Positions 9,504 to 17,624 of a stretch of 64,000 nucleotides of DNA are shown in pieces. Origin of the DNA: Bordetella sp. H567 (GTDB lineage: Bacteria > Pseudomonadota > Gammaproteobacteria > Burkholderiales > Burkholderiaceae_B); NCBI RefSeq assembly GCF_001704295.1, contig NZ_CP012334.1:3856084-3920083 (forward strand), written 5' to 3'. Position 1 is the first letter of the stretch. Every line of letters begins with the position of its first letter. The notes below the pieces were generated by a model, which was given only the letters and a program-made list of their open reading frames with translations, made no database searches and had not been told where the DNA came from. Both the position numbers and the translations under genes were made by a program.

Positions 9504-9824
9504 GCTGACCGTAGGCCCAGGGCAAGCTCCCGGGGGCGGCCGCGCGACCGCACGCACAGGGCGGCTCGCGTCGGCCGCGCGACTGTTACCCGTATCCGTC
9601 AAAACCCGGACAAGGGTTGCGCAGTTGTAACAGCGGTGCCCTCATGCGGCTAAGACCGTCCTCAACGCTACGCCGTTTACATTTGCCCACATCCGCGTTT
9701 GATCCTGATGGGGCCGGGCACGTAGCGTGTTGCTAACCCGTACGCCCAGCCACACCGGCCGGGCATCGAGGCCACGCCAGGTCGCATCGCGAGCCCGGCG
9801 CTTTTCCGAATCGGGAGGCAAACC
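9504..9824. other. Intergenic region with no gene seen
   Basis: About 320 bases between cyanophycin synthetase and a small membrane-protein gene. No open frame looks coding. A 12-base word CGGCCGCGCGAC occurs twice, near 9538 and near 9575. The stretch from about 9600 becomes less GC-rich and presumably holds the promoter of the downstream pair of small genes. A TTGTAA at about 9625 could be a -35 element, but no convincing -10 follows. No terminator with a T-run was found after the synthetase. Confidence 0.4.
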
Positions 9825-9986
9825 ATGCTGTACTACGCCGCTGTTTTCTTCGTCATCGCCATCATCGCCGCCGTGCTGGGCTTCGGCGGCATCGCCGCGG
9901 GCGCTGCGGGCATCGCGAAGATCCTTTTCATCGTTTTCCTCGTCCTGGCGCTGCTGTCCGTCCTGGGTGGCATATTCCGACGATAG
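9825..9986 (+). CDS. DUF1328 small membrane protein
   Basis: A 53-residue, almost entirely hydrophobic protein starting [20 protein letters not shown] and ending in FRR. It matches the DUF1328 (YtjA-type) family in length and pattern: two short transmembrane helices separated by a Gly/Ala turn ([12 protein letters not shown]). Its ATG follows GGGAGG at about 9813, a good ribosome site. It lies 44 bases upstream of a periplasmic BON-domain gene, a frequent pairing among general-stress genes, so an envelope-stress role is plausible but unproven. The ORF is short, but family match, ribosome site and position make it credible. Confidence 0.85.
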   Translation: MLYYAAVFFVIAIIAAVLGFGGIAAGAAGIAKILFIVFLVLALLSVLGGIFRR

Positions 9987-10030
9987 TGCCGGAATTCGGT
10001 CCCCTTAAAACTGCACAAGGAGAAACGCCT

Positions 10031-10381
10031 ATGCGTACCCGCCAACTCTTCATCAGCGCCGTCCTGGCCCTGGGTGCCGGCGCCCTGCCGGCCGCCCACG
10101 CCGCGGACACGACCAACGCCAACGGCAAACCCAAGGAATCGGTCGGTGAATACGCGTCCGACACGGTCATCACCACCAAGGTGAAGGCCGCGATCGTCGC
10201 CGACAAGTCGCTGAGCGCCCTGGACGTCGCCGTGGAAACCAATAATGGCGTCGTCACGCTGACCGGCACGGTGGCATCCGCCGCGCAAAGCGATGCGGCC
10301 ACGCATGCCGCGCGTGGCGTCGAAGGCGTCAAGCAGGTCAAGAACAACCTGAAGGTCGATGCGACGAAGAGCCGGAAGTAA
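10031..10381 (+). CDS. Periplasmic BON-domain protein (OsmY-like)
   Basis: A 116-residue protein with a cleavable signal peptide (MRTRQLFISAVLALGAGALP, cut expected after AHAA). One BON domain occupies about residues 45-110, with the typical TKVKAAIV, VVTLTGTV and GVKQVKNNL blocks. BON domains are thought to bind membranes or polymers, and OsmY is an osmotically induced periplasmic protein. The ATG at 10031 is chosen over an upstream in-frame start because AAGGAG lies just before it and the signal peptide begins there. It is probably co-transcribed with the DUF1328 gene and ends at the hairpin terminator at 10403. Confidence 0.88.
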   Translation: MRTRQLFISAVLALGAGALPAAHAADTTNANGKPKESVGEYASDTVITTKVKAAIVADKSLSALDVAVETNNGVVTLTGTVASAAQSDAATHAARGVEGVKQVKNNLKVDATKSRK

Positions 10382-10402
10382 AGGCCCCATACCCGAAGAT
10401 AG

Positions 10403-10430
10403 ACGGCCGTCGCGGGGCGGCCGTTTGTTT
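10403..10430 (+). terminator. Rho-independent terminator after the BON gene
   Basis: A 7-bp stem ACGGCCG (10403-10409) pairs with CGGCCGT (10418-10424) around an 8-base loop, followed by TTTGTTT. It sits 22 bases after the BON stop and before a convergent gene. Confidence 0.75.
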
Positions 10431-10456
10431 ACCTGGGAGCGGGTCAAGAAGCGGCG

Positions 10457-11328
10457 TCAGATCAGGGAAACGCGGTATACGCCCACGTTCAAAGCACTTC
10501 CGTCCTTGGGAACCGTTCCCAAGCCGGATAGGTAGTAAAGATTATTCACGCTGTCAGCCCACGCCGACGGCAACGTAATAATGTCCATTTCCGGAGGCGG
10601 GGTGCCCGTCACGAGGAGTGGCTTATCGGTGGCGACATCGATAGCCCGAAGATGAGGCGGCGGAGCGCTCGCTACGAGCGTCGGGCCGACCAGATCCGCC
10701 GCATCATCATGTTGTTCGACGCCTCGAGTCCTTTCGTCTTATAGAAGAAGCCCTGGGCGGGCGAGCCACCATAGTAGTAAACAGCCGGTGTCGCGCCGTC
10801 TTTTACCTCGACAGAAAAGAATGCATTGTTCGCGCCCCACACATCCTTTGTAAACCCGTAGATCACGCCATCCCGTTCCAGCATCTGCTGGACCTTCCCG
10901 ACGTTGTCGTCGAATACGATGGTGCAGTCCAGGTCCCAGCCCCATTTCGCCGAGGCCGGGCTGTTATGCACCTGCAAGACGACGACGTTGCTGTCCCGAA
11001 CGGCGAAGGCTACCCTGCCGTCGCTTACGCCGCATGCGGCATCCATCCTTGAGCCGGACGGCCATGTCGACAAGGTCGCCGGCGATACGGGCGGCGCCTG
11101 GAGGATCGCGAAGTTCGGGATCCCGTCGAGGAGTTCGAGGCCAACTATCCCGAGCCCATCGCCGGACACCTGGCCGACGAGTGCGGCCGAGACGTAGCTG
11201 GAATCCGGAGAAGGCTTGATGCCGTCCAGGAAGCAGGCGGGAAGTCCTTCCTCGTCCGTAAGTCCTACGGGTATGGGAATTTGTGCGAGTTTCTCGAACT
11301 GGACGCGTTTTCCGGTGTCGGATTGCAT
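10457..11328 (-). pseudogene. Frameshifted gene of unknown function
   Basis: The first frame runs from ATG at 11328 (preceded by GGGAGAAGG, a good ribosome site) for 218 codons to a TAG at 10672. Coding character then continues without a break in another frame from about 10735 to a TGA at 10457-10459. That second frame reads, for example, DDAADLVGPTLVASAPPPH and later NNLYYLSGLGTVPKDGS. The whole span is 872 bases, not a multiple of three, so a one-base change between about 10676 and 10740 is implied. Restored, the protein would be about 290 residues. It has no signal peptide and recurring short strands (GDGLGIVGLELL, DGRVAFAVRDSNVVVLQV, DGVIYGFT) that hint at a beta-propeller. Sequencing error and true decay cannot be told apart here. 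Confidence 0.7.
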
Positions 11329-11544
11329 GGTGCCCTTCTCCCGTTGACCACCCCTCGCAATACGCCCAGCCCACTAGAGAGCCCATGTCGGCGCAACGCA
11401 AGACGATGATGGCGAAAATAACAGGGGCGCCAAATACCGGTCTTTGCAAACCGTGCTTTTTATTTTGATTTCGCGTAAAGATGCGGCCCGACACCGCTGT
11501 CATCGACGCATATCAAGGATGCGTACGTCCAGCCCGGGCTGGCG

Positions 11545-12519
11545 TCAGGGCAGCTTGATGCTTCCGCTGCCCAATTCCAGCACTTGCCCCGACACGCTGA
11601 TTCGGCCGTCGGCCGTGACCCGCAACCCCATGACGCATGGCCGGCCGGCTTGTTCGCCCTGCGCCACACGGATATGCAACGGCAGGGATCGGCCGGTGGC
11701 GACGCACCAACCGCCCAGGTTGGCGCAGGCCGAACCGGTACCCGGGTCTTCCACCACGCCGCCGCCCGGCTTCACGAAGAAATAGCGCGCCAGCACGTGG
11801 TTCACGCCATTACCGCCATGGGGCGGGCTTCCATCGCCGCCCTCCCCCGGGTCCGCGTTGCCGCCATGCGGGCGGCGCCCATCGCCGGAGCGATGCGCGT
11901 GCCCGGCGGGATCGTCCAGCCGGAGGTCGAAGGCGAATACATAGGCCACCCGGCGGCTCGCCTTGCTGGCTTCCCATTCATCCAGGCGCGCTGCGTCGGG
12001 CCTGGCCCGGCGCACTGCTTCCACCGACTTCAGCGGTACCAGCAATTGATGCGCGCCCGTATCGAGCCACAGCGGCTCGGACAGCAGGTCGTCCGTGGAC
12101 ACGCCCAATTGAGCGGCAATGGTGGCGGCAGGCAACACCGGCCGGCGCACTTCCGGCGCGCCCCCGCCAGGCGCCACCAGCGTCCAGGTATCGCCCTGTG
12201 CCTGCACCGGCACCACGCCGGCCCGCATCTCCAGCGTCAGGCTATCGCCCACGCCGGTCAGCGCGCGCACCACGTGCGACGTACCCAGGGTAGGATGGCC
12301 GGCGAAGGGCATTTCGTAGCCGGGCGTGAAAATCCGCACCCGCGCCGTCGCCGAGCGCGAAGGCAGGATGAACGTCGTTTCGGATAGATTGAATTGCAGC
12401 GCGAGCGCCTGCATTTCGGCATCGCTCAGGCCGCTGCCGTCTTCGAACACGCACAAGGGATTGCCGCCGAAGGTGGTTTCGGCGAAGACGTTCAGGATGC
12501 GGTAGCGGTAGGTTCTCAC
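11545..12519 (-). CDS. PhzF-family isomerase/epimerase-like protein
   Basis: A 324-residue member of the PhzF phenazine-biosynthesis-like family (diaminopimelate-epimerase fold, two similar halves). Marks are the N-terminal YRILNVFAETTFGGNPLCVF, the catalytic Glu in FNLSETTFIL, the PFAGHPTLG loop, and the C-terminal EDPGTGSACANLGGW. A GTG at 12519 overlaps the stop of ftrD (GTGA), which suggests coupled translation; a GTG three bases earlier is equally possible. Between the halves it carries an unusual Gly/His/Arg-rich insert of about 30 residues with PHGGN twice, absent from typical family members. Most PhzF relatives have no known substrate, and nothing here indicates phenazine synthesis. 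Its position at the end of the ftr operon may be incidental. Confidence 0.88.
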   Translation of the reverse strand: MRTYRYRILNVFAETTFGGNPLCVFEDGSGLSDAEMQALALQFNLSETTFILPSRSATARVRIFTPGYEMPFAGHPTLGTSHVVRALTGVGDSLTLEMRAGVVPVQAQGDTWTLVAPGGGAPEVRRPVLPAATIAAQLGVSTDDLLSEPLWLDTGAHQLLVPLKSVEAVRRARPDAARLDEWEASKASRRVAYVFAFDLRLDDPAGHAHRSGDGRRPHGGNADPGEGGDGSPPHGGNGVNHVLARYFFVKPGGGVVEDPGTGSACANLGGWCVATGRSLPLHIRVAQGEQAGRPCVMGLRVTADGRISVSGQVLELGSGSIKLP

Positions 12520-13901
12520 CACGTCACGAAGAACAAGACCCAGGCCAGGCAGAACGGCACCATCCCGGCGGCAAACACCAGCCATGCCGCGAGCCTGCGG
12601 CCGATCGATGGCGTGCGCTGCCCCATGACGCGCCAGGCCAGCCGCAGGGACCACCCCACGGCGAGCGTCAGCAGCGTAAAGCGCACGGGATTGGCCCAGA
12701 GCGCGTGCACGCCTTCATGCTTGAGCAGGGTAATGGTGGTGGCGGACAGGCCCAGGAAGACGCCGATGCCGGCGGCCGGGATCAAGGGCTGCGCCAGCTT
12801 GTGCAGGCCGGCCCCGCCCCAGCGCGACCGCCCTTGCACCGCCGGCAGCAGGCGGTCGGCCAGCCACAGCGCCGCATAGAGTGCACCACCGACCACCGCG
12901 GTGGTGGCGGCGATGAAGAACAGGATGGTGGCGCCATCCAGCCAGGAAAAGGCGTCGTTGACTTCCGGGTAATGGGTCAGGATGAACCACGGGGCGTTGT
13001 CCGCCAGCGGCCACATGATGTCCTTGTCGATCAACCAGGTGGCGGCGGCCTGCTTGATGGTCACGAACCAGGGGCTGGCACTCCACAGGAACGCACCCAT
13101 GGCGATGCCCATCATGCCGAACACCACCAGCGCGGTCTGCCAGGCATCGCCCTGTGCCACGTCGACGATCTCTGCTTCGGGCGAACGCGGGGTCAGCGCG
13201 ATGGCGCCGCGGTAGCCGCTGCAACGTCCGCACATATGGCAATCGCCGGCGCCCTTCATATGGCGCAGCGGCACCAGGGGCGCGCAGTTCACCGCCTGGA
13301 TGCGGATGACTGGATGCCGCCACGCTTCCTCGTTCACCTTGAAATGCCACGGCGACAGCTTGGCCAGCAAGTTGAATACGCCGTTGACCGGGCACAGGTA
13401 TTTGCACCAGACGCGCTTGCTGCGGCCGTAGCGCCATCCCACCACCATGGCCGCCGCCGTGGACCCGCCCAGGACCGCCAGGACAGCCAGCGGGTACTGA
13501 TACACGCTGACCAGCTGGCCGTAGATCGTGGTCAGGGCGAAGGCGACGAAAGGCCAGCCGCCCCAGCGCATCCAGCGCGGAATGGCCAGGCCCTTGCCGT
13601 GCTCGCTGGCCCATTCGGTCAGCATGCCTTCGGGGCAGAAAAGGCCGCACCAGGCCCGCCCCAGGATAGGCATGGAAACCAGCACGAAAGGCCACCATAT
13701 GCCCCAGAAGGCGAACTGCGCGACCACCGTGAGGTTGTTGAACACCGACGCGGTATTGCCCGGCAGCGGCATGGCCGCCGGCACGATCAGCAGGAAGGCA
13801 TATAACGCGACAATGCCCCATTGCAGCTTGCGCAGCAAAGGGGCATGGTCACGCAGGAAATCGGCCACGCGGACAGTTGCCCGCGCTACTGCTACAGCCA
13901 T
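12516..13901 (-). CDS. ftrD: FtrD-type membrane polyferredoxin of ferrous-iron transport
   Basis: A 461-residue integral membrane iron-sulfur protein (NapH/CcoG-like). Cys clusters occur in CGLFCPEG at about residue 86, CKYLCPVNG at about 170, and CHMCGRCSGY at about 220, with several transmembrane helices before and after. In Bordetella the FtrABCD system imports ferrous iron, and FtrD is proposed to accept electrons during oxidation or permeation coupled to FtrB and FtrC. Here it is the fourth gene of a ftrA-ftrB-ftrC-ftrD run in that order, which makes the assignment firm. An excellent ribosome site (AAAGGTGG) precedes the ATG. The C-terminal ~170 residues add further hydrophobic segments. 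Confidence 0.9.
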   Translation of the reverse strand: MAVAVARATVRVADFLRDHAPLLRKLQWGIVALYAFLLIVPAAMPLPGNTASVFNNLTVVAQFAFWGIWWPFVLVSMPILGRAWCGLFCPEGMLTEWASEHGKGLAIPRWMRWGGWPFVAFALTTIYGQLVSVYQYPLAVLAVLGGSTAAAMVVGWRYGRSKRVWCKYLCPVNGVFNLLAKLSPWHFKVNEEAWRHPVIRIQAVNCAPLVPLRHMKGAGDCHMCGRCSGYRGAIALTPRSPEAEIVDVAQGDAWQTALVVFGMMGIAMGAFLWSASPWFVTIKQAAATWLIDKDIMWPLADNAPWFILTHYPEVNDAFSWLDGATILFFIAATTAVVGGALYAALWLADRLLPAVQGRSRWGGAGLHKLAQPLIPAAGIGVFLGLSATTITLLKHEGVHALWANPVRFTLLTLAVGWSLRLAWRVMGQRTPSIGRRLAAWLVFAAGMVPFCLAWVLFFVTW

Positions 13902-13941
13902 GGTCCCACCTTTACAGATATTCGGCTTATCGCGGCCGCCA

Positions 13942-14799
13942 TTATCGCGCGCTGGCCGACGCCGCCGCCCCGGCGGGACGAGGCGCCGCCGGACCGGCGC
14001 GCCGCAGCAGCGCCCACACCACGATCCAGTAGGCCGCCCACACCAGCACGGTGGTCAGCGCCGGATACGCACGATAGCCCGCGAAATCGGCCAGGATCTT
14101 GCCCACGCCAGTGCTGTCATTCAGCAGCCGGCTGCTGTCCCAGATCGGATCCACCAGCGGCGGCACCACGCCCAGCGAAATCAGGTGGTCCAGGCCGCCC
14201 ACCAGCAGGGAACCGGCCAGCAGCAGCAACAGGATTTCCGTCACCCGGAAGAAGCGCCGCCACGTAATCAGCTTGCCGCCCAGCTGCAGCAGCCAGAAGG
14301 TCAGCAAGGCGACGGCAAAGCCCGCCAGGCCCGCCAGCCCCAGCATCCACGCGCTGCTGCCTTCCGCCCCGGCCGATACCGTGCCGTACAGGAACACCAC
14401 CGTTTCACTGCCCTCGCGCGCCACCGCGATCACGACCAGAATCAGCAGACCCCACCAGTTGTCGTCGCGCACGGATTCGCGCGCGCCGCTTTCCAGTTCG
14501 CCCTTCAGCGTGCGGCCATGCTTCTTCATCCAGAAGACCATTTGCACGACCAGGGCGCAGGCCACCAGCGCCATGCCCGCCTGGAACCATTCCTGTCCGG
14601 TATCGGACAGCCAGGACGAAACGCCCAGCAGGACCAGGGCCAGCGCGACAGCCAGCCCCAGGCCCCCCGCCACGCCGCCCCAAAGATAAGGCAGCCCGCG
14701 CCGGCCCTCGGGGGTGGCGCGCAGCCAGGAATACAGGATGCCCACGACCAGCAGGGCTTCGACGGATTCGCGCCAAACGATAAAAGAGACCTGTTCCAT
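13942..14799 (-). CDS. ftrC: FtrC, FTR1-family iron permease
   Basis: A 285-residue membrane permease of the FTR1/OFeT family. Both iron-binding REXXE motifs are present: RESVE at about residue 10 and REGSE at about 128. Seven or so hydrophobic helices are visible, together with a basic cytoplasmic loop (MKKHGRTLKGE). FTR1 permeases move iron delivered by an oxidase partner, here presumably the FtrA/FtrB pair. I place the start at the ATG at 14799 (MEQVSFIVWRES, family-like). A TTG at 14832, just past the ftrB stop and preceded by AAGGA, would add 11 residues and cannot be excluded. The C-terminus is an Ala/Pro-rich tail without obvious function. Confidence 0.92.
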   Translation of the reverse strand: MEQVSFIVWRESVEALLVVGILYSWLRATPEGRRGLPYLWGGVAGGLGLAVALALVLLGVSSWLSDTGQEWFQAGMALVACALVVQMVFWMKKHGRTLKGELESGARESVRDDNWWGLLILVVIAVAREGSETVVFLYGTVSAGAEGSSAWMLGLAGLAGFAVALLTFWLLQLGGKLITWRRFFRVTEILLLLLAGSLLVGGLDHLISLGVVPPLVDPIWDSSRLLNDSTGVGKILADFAGYRAYPALTTVLVWAAYWIVVWALLRRAGPAAPRPAGAAASASAR

Positions 14800-14828
14800 G
14801 ACATCGAGGGGGCGCGGGTACGCCCGTT

Positions 14829-15179
14829 TCAATCCTTGGGTTGAACGACCAGCGTGCCCTTGACGTCCTGGTGGAAATCGTCGAAGAACGGATATTCACC
14901 GGGCCGAGAAATGGTGATCACGACGAAGGACTTCACGCCGGGTCCCAGCACTTTTTCCTTGCGCAGCGGAATGCTTTCGAATTCCACCGGCTCCTTGCTT
15001 TCATTGCTCAATTCGATCTTGAAGCGGCCCGCCGGAACGACCAGCCGCGCGGGTTCGAAGGTGCCGTCCGCCTTGAAGGTGAGCTGGAACGTCGGCATGT
15101 CGTCGGCGCGGGCCGGGCCCGCCGCGCACAGCAGGGCCAGCGCGAACGCCGGCAGCCATGCATGGGCCGCGCGCTTCAT
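14829..15179 (-). CDS. ftrB: FtrB, periplasmic cupredoxin of iron transport
   Basis: A 116-residue secreted protein. A signal peptide (MKRAAHAWLPAFALALLCAA, cut near ARADD) precedes a cupredoxin-like beta-sandwich of about 90 residues with PGEYPFFDDFHQDVKGTL at the end. In the Bordetella FtrABCD system FtrB is thought to be a copper-type oxidase component acting with FtrA on ferrous iron. The ATG overlaps the ftrA stop by one base (TGATG), indicating tight coupling. The candidate metal ligands include the His in DDFHQD; the classical blue-copper Cys is absent, as expected for this subfamily. Confidence 0.9.
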   Translation of the reverse strand: MKRAAHAWLPAFALALLCAAGPARADDMPTFQLTFKADGTFEPARLVVPAGRFKIELSNESKEPVEFESIPLRKEKVLGPGVKSFVVITISRPGEYPFFDDFHQDVKGTLVVQPKD

Positions 15180-15715
15180 CAGTAGCCACCCTTCTTGCCG
15201 GTACCGGCGTAGACGAATTCATAGTCCTGTTCGAATGGCGCGAACCACGGGCCCACGCCGGTTTCCTTGTCCACATGGCGGCCGAAGTGATTGTGGCCAT
15301 CGGCGGTGGGCGGGGAAATGAAGAACTTGAGCTTGTACTTGCCCGGGCCATCGAGCTTGACGTTTTCGCCATAGTGCGGGCCGTCGTTGGCGACCATGGG
15401 CATCAGCATGCCTTGTTGCACCTTGTCGCTGCCTACCTTCTGGAGTTCGTACTTGACCACCAGGTAAGGCATCCACTCGCCTTCCGGGAAGCCGGTGGGA
15501 TTGTTGGCCGTGGCATGGATGTCGGCTTCCAGGTGGATGTCCGAGTCCCGGGCCGCCCGCATGACCCCGGGGGGATCCATTTCGATGGGTTGCAAATACA
15601 CCGCACCGACTTCCATGCCGCCCTTCTCCACGGGCTTGCCGATGGGGTATTCGGCTGCGTGGGCCGCGCCGCAGAGGGCGAGGCCGGCAGCCAGAGCGAG
15701 GGCCTGTCTGATCAT
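15179..15715 (-). CDS. ftrA: FtrA, P19-family periplasmic iron-binding protein
   Basis: A 178-residue periplasmic protein of the P19/Tp34/FetP family, which binds ferrous iron and copper. The signal peptide (MIRQALALAAGLALCGAAHA) is followed by a beta-sandwich with EMDPPGVM, HLEADIHATANNP and GHNHFGRHVDKETGVGPWF, supplying Met and His ligands as in P19. The ATG at 15715 is preferred over longer frames because GGAAGGAAA lies just upstream and the signal peptide begins there. It is the first gene of the ftrABCD operon. A promoter-like pair lies 50-80 bases upstream. No clear Fur box was identified. Confidence 0.93.
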   Translation of the reverse strand: MIRQALALAAGLALCGAAHAAEYPIGKPVEKGGMEVGAVYLQPIEMDPPGVMRAARDSDIHLEADIHATANNPTGFPEGEWMPYLVVKYELQKVGSDKVQQGMLMPMVANDGPHYGENVKLDGPGKYKLKFFISPPTADGHNHFGRHVDKETGVGPWFAPFEQDYEFVYAGTGKKGGY

Positions 15716-15764
15716 CGAATTTCCTTCCGGCGGAGTTCCGCCGTCATGCGACCGTAAAGTTGAA

Positions 15765-15793
15765 AGCATAGGGAAAAGCAAGGATGAATGCAA
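15765..15793 (-). promoter_or_regulatory. Putative promoter of ftrABCD
   Basis: On the minus strand TTGCAT (15793-15788) and TATGCT (15770-15765) are separated by 17 bases, a good sigma-70 fit, about 50 bases before the ftrA start. The assignment is by eye only. Confidence 0.5.
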
Positions 15794-16069
15794 ACAAGAA
15801 CTGTTTTCATGCCGATGGCGGGCTATCTCATCCTTGGCGAACTCCCTGCCGGGGCCCCCACCCTTTGCCAGGACGGCGGTCTACGGGGCGCCAGGGGAGC
15901 GGTAGGACCGGGATTGCTTGCGGTGGTTCCCCTGCCGCGCCTGCCCGCGTACGCGGCGGCCCGGCAGTATTCGTTTAAGGGAGGTTGAACCGGCGGGCCG
16001 GAAGGTGGAAGGCTGCCCGCCCCTATTGGCGGGCGGGCAGCCGCCTTTCGATTTTTGCCGGCTCCCGCC
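15794..16069. other. Intergenic region between ftrA and phaR with a strong hairpin
   Basis: Several short open frames cross this stretch, but none has a ribosome site or protein-like composition. The only clear structure is a perfect 12-bp stem, GGCTGCCCGCCC (16011-16022) with GGGCGGGCAGCC (16031-16042), followed on the plus strand by a T-rich run. It lies 28 bases beyond the phaR stop. It may stop phaR transcription or shield the ftr operon, although the T-run is on the opposite side from phaR. Confidence 0.5.
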
Positions 16070-16633
16070 CTACTTGCCCCGGTTGCCCTGGGCCGCGCCA
16101 GGGAATGGGAAGGTCGAGAACATCGAGCGGGTCTGGTCCTGCATCTTGTCCTGCATCTGCACGAACAGGTTCTTGCTCTGCTCGATGTAGCTGTTCATCA
16201 TGTTCTGCATCATGGGGGCCTGGCCATTCATGAACTGGGTCCAGGCCTCGGGGCCGAACTGGTTGCCGTACAGTCCCTTGGACTGCTCGGCCATGCGCTC
16301 CTGGATCTCCATGAAAGCCTGGATGTTCTTCTCCAGGTAGGAACCCATGATGCCCTGCATGGCATGCCCATAGAAGCGGATGATCTGCGCCAGCATGTTC
16401 GACGAGAACATCGGCACGCCGCCGCCTTCTTCTTCCAGGATGATCTGCAGCAGGATGCTGCGGGTCAGGTCGTCGCCGCTTTTCGCATCGACGACCTGGA
16501 AGGATTCGTTGGCGAGGACCAGCTGCTTGACATCCGCCAGCGTGATGTACGTGCTGGTCTGCGTGTCGTACAAGCGACGGTTCGGGTACTTCTTGATCAG
16601 GCGTGTACTGGCGCCTGCTTGGGCTTGCGTCAT
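16070..16633 (-). CDS. phaR: PhaR, polyhydroxyalkanoate synthesis repressor
   Basis: A 187-residue regulator. Residues 10-70 hold the PHB/PHA accumulation DNA-binding domain (RLIKKYPNRRLYDTQTSTYI), and residues 72-125 match the following PHB accumulation regulatory domain. The tail is Met/Gln-rich (MMQNMMNSYIEQSKNLFVQM), as in granule-binding PhaR. PhaR represses phasin genes and its own gene and is released when it binds PHA granules. It follows phaC and phaB on the same strand but 151 bases after phaB, so it may have its own promoter. Confidence 0.95.
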   Translation of the reverse strand: MTQAQAGASTRLIKKYPNRRLYDTQTSTYITLADVKQLVLANESFQVVDAKSGDDLTRSILLQIILEEEGGGVPMFSSNMLAQIIRFYGHAMQGIMGSYLEKNIQAFMEIQERMAEQSKGLYGNQFGPEAWTQFMNGQAPMMQNMMNSYIEQSKNLFVQMQDKMQDQTRSMFSTFPFPGAAQGNRGK

Positions 16634-16784
16634 GGTTGTCCCCTGCTCGGGTCGATCGTGTTGTACTTATGGATGTGACATCGGTCGATACGGCCGCCCG
16701 CGGGGCCTGTGCGACGGCCTATATCTTAGTCCTGCTTGCCGCGATCATGGCACCGGACCCCTGCGGCCCGGCGCGCTCGCCGGT

Positions 16785-17522
16785 TCAATGCATATGCAGA
16801 CCGCCGTTCAAGGAAAAGTCAGCGCCTGTGGCGAAGCCCGATTGATCCGAGGCCAGCCACGAGACCATGGACGCGATTTCCTCCGGCGTGCCCAGGCGCC
16901 GCACCGGGATGGTGGCGACGATTTTTTCCAGGACGTCGGGACGGATGGCGCGCACCATGTCCGTGCCGATATAGCCCGGCGATACCGTGTTCACGGTAAC
17001 GCCCTTGTTGGCGACTTCCTGGGCCAGCGCCATGGTGAAACCGTGGATGCCGGCCTTGGCGGTGGAATAGTTGGTCTGCCCGAACTGGCCTTTCTGCCCG
17101 TTGACCGAACTGATGTTGATGATCCGGCCCCATTGGCGGTCGACCATGTGCTCCAACACCTGCTTGGTCACATTGAACACGCCATTCAGGTTGGTGTCGA
17201 TTACGGCGCGCCAGTCATCAAGCGACATTTTGCGAAACAGGCCATCGCGGGTAATGCCGGCGTTGTTCACCAGCACATCCACCTGGCCATAGTCGGCGCG
17301 GACTTTTTCAAAAGCCTGGACGGTTGAATCCCAGTCCGCGACGTTGCCGACGGAGGCATAGAACGTATAGCCCTGTGCCGCCTGTTCATCCAGCCACTGC
17401 TCGTAATTGCGGCTAGGCCCGCATCCCGCGACCACGCGGAAGCCGTCCTTCGCCAGGCGCTGGCAGATGCAAGTTCCTATACCGCCCATGCCACCGGTCA
17501 CGTATGCCAGTTTTCCGCTCAT
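16785..17522 (-). CDS. phaB: Acetoacetyl-CoA reductase
   Basis: A 245-residue short-chain dehydrogenase that reduces acetoacetyl-CoA to (R)-3-hydroxybutyryl-CoA with NADPH, the monomer step for PHA. It has the Gly-rich loop TGGMGGIG near residue 9, VNNAGITRDG at about 86, the catalytic Ser in INISSVNGQ, and the YxxxK pair in NYSTAKAG at about 150. Length and the adjacent phaC and phaR fix the assignment. It lies 102 bases downstream of phaC. The usual beta-ketothiolase gene phaA is not in this cluster. Confidence 0.95.
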   Translation of the reverse strand: MSGKLAYVTGGMGGIGTCICQRLAKDGFRVVAGCGPSRNYEQWLDEQAAQGYTFYASVGNVADWDSTVQAFEKVRADYGQVDVLVNNAGITRDGLFRKMSLDDWRAVIDTNLNGVFNVTKQVLEHMVDRQWGRIINISSVNGQKGQFGQTNYSTAKAGIHGFTMALAQEVANKGVTVNTVSPGYIGTDMVRAIRPDVLEKIVATIPVRRLGTPEEIASMVSWLASDQSGFATGADFSLNGGLHMH

Positions 17523-17624
17523 CGATGTTCTCCTGTGTGCTGCCGCACTTCGAATGTGCTGCCCGTGGGTCCTGCCTGTATGTCTTTGTCTTGCCGGTGG
17601 GTGCTGCCTGCACGCCCAGCCGCA

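Noticed and set aside
15784-16190. Several small frames in the ftrA-phaR gap
   Set aside because: None has a ribosome site or conserved-looking sequence, and they overlap a strong hairpin.
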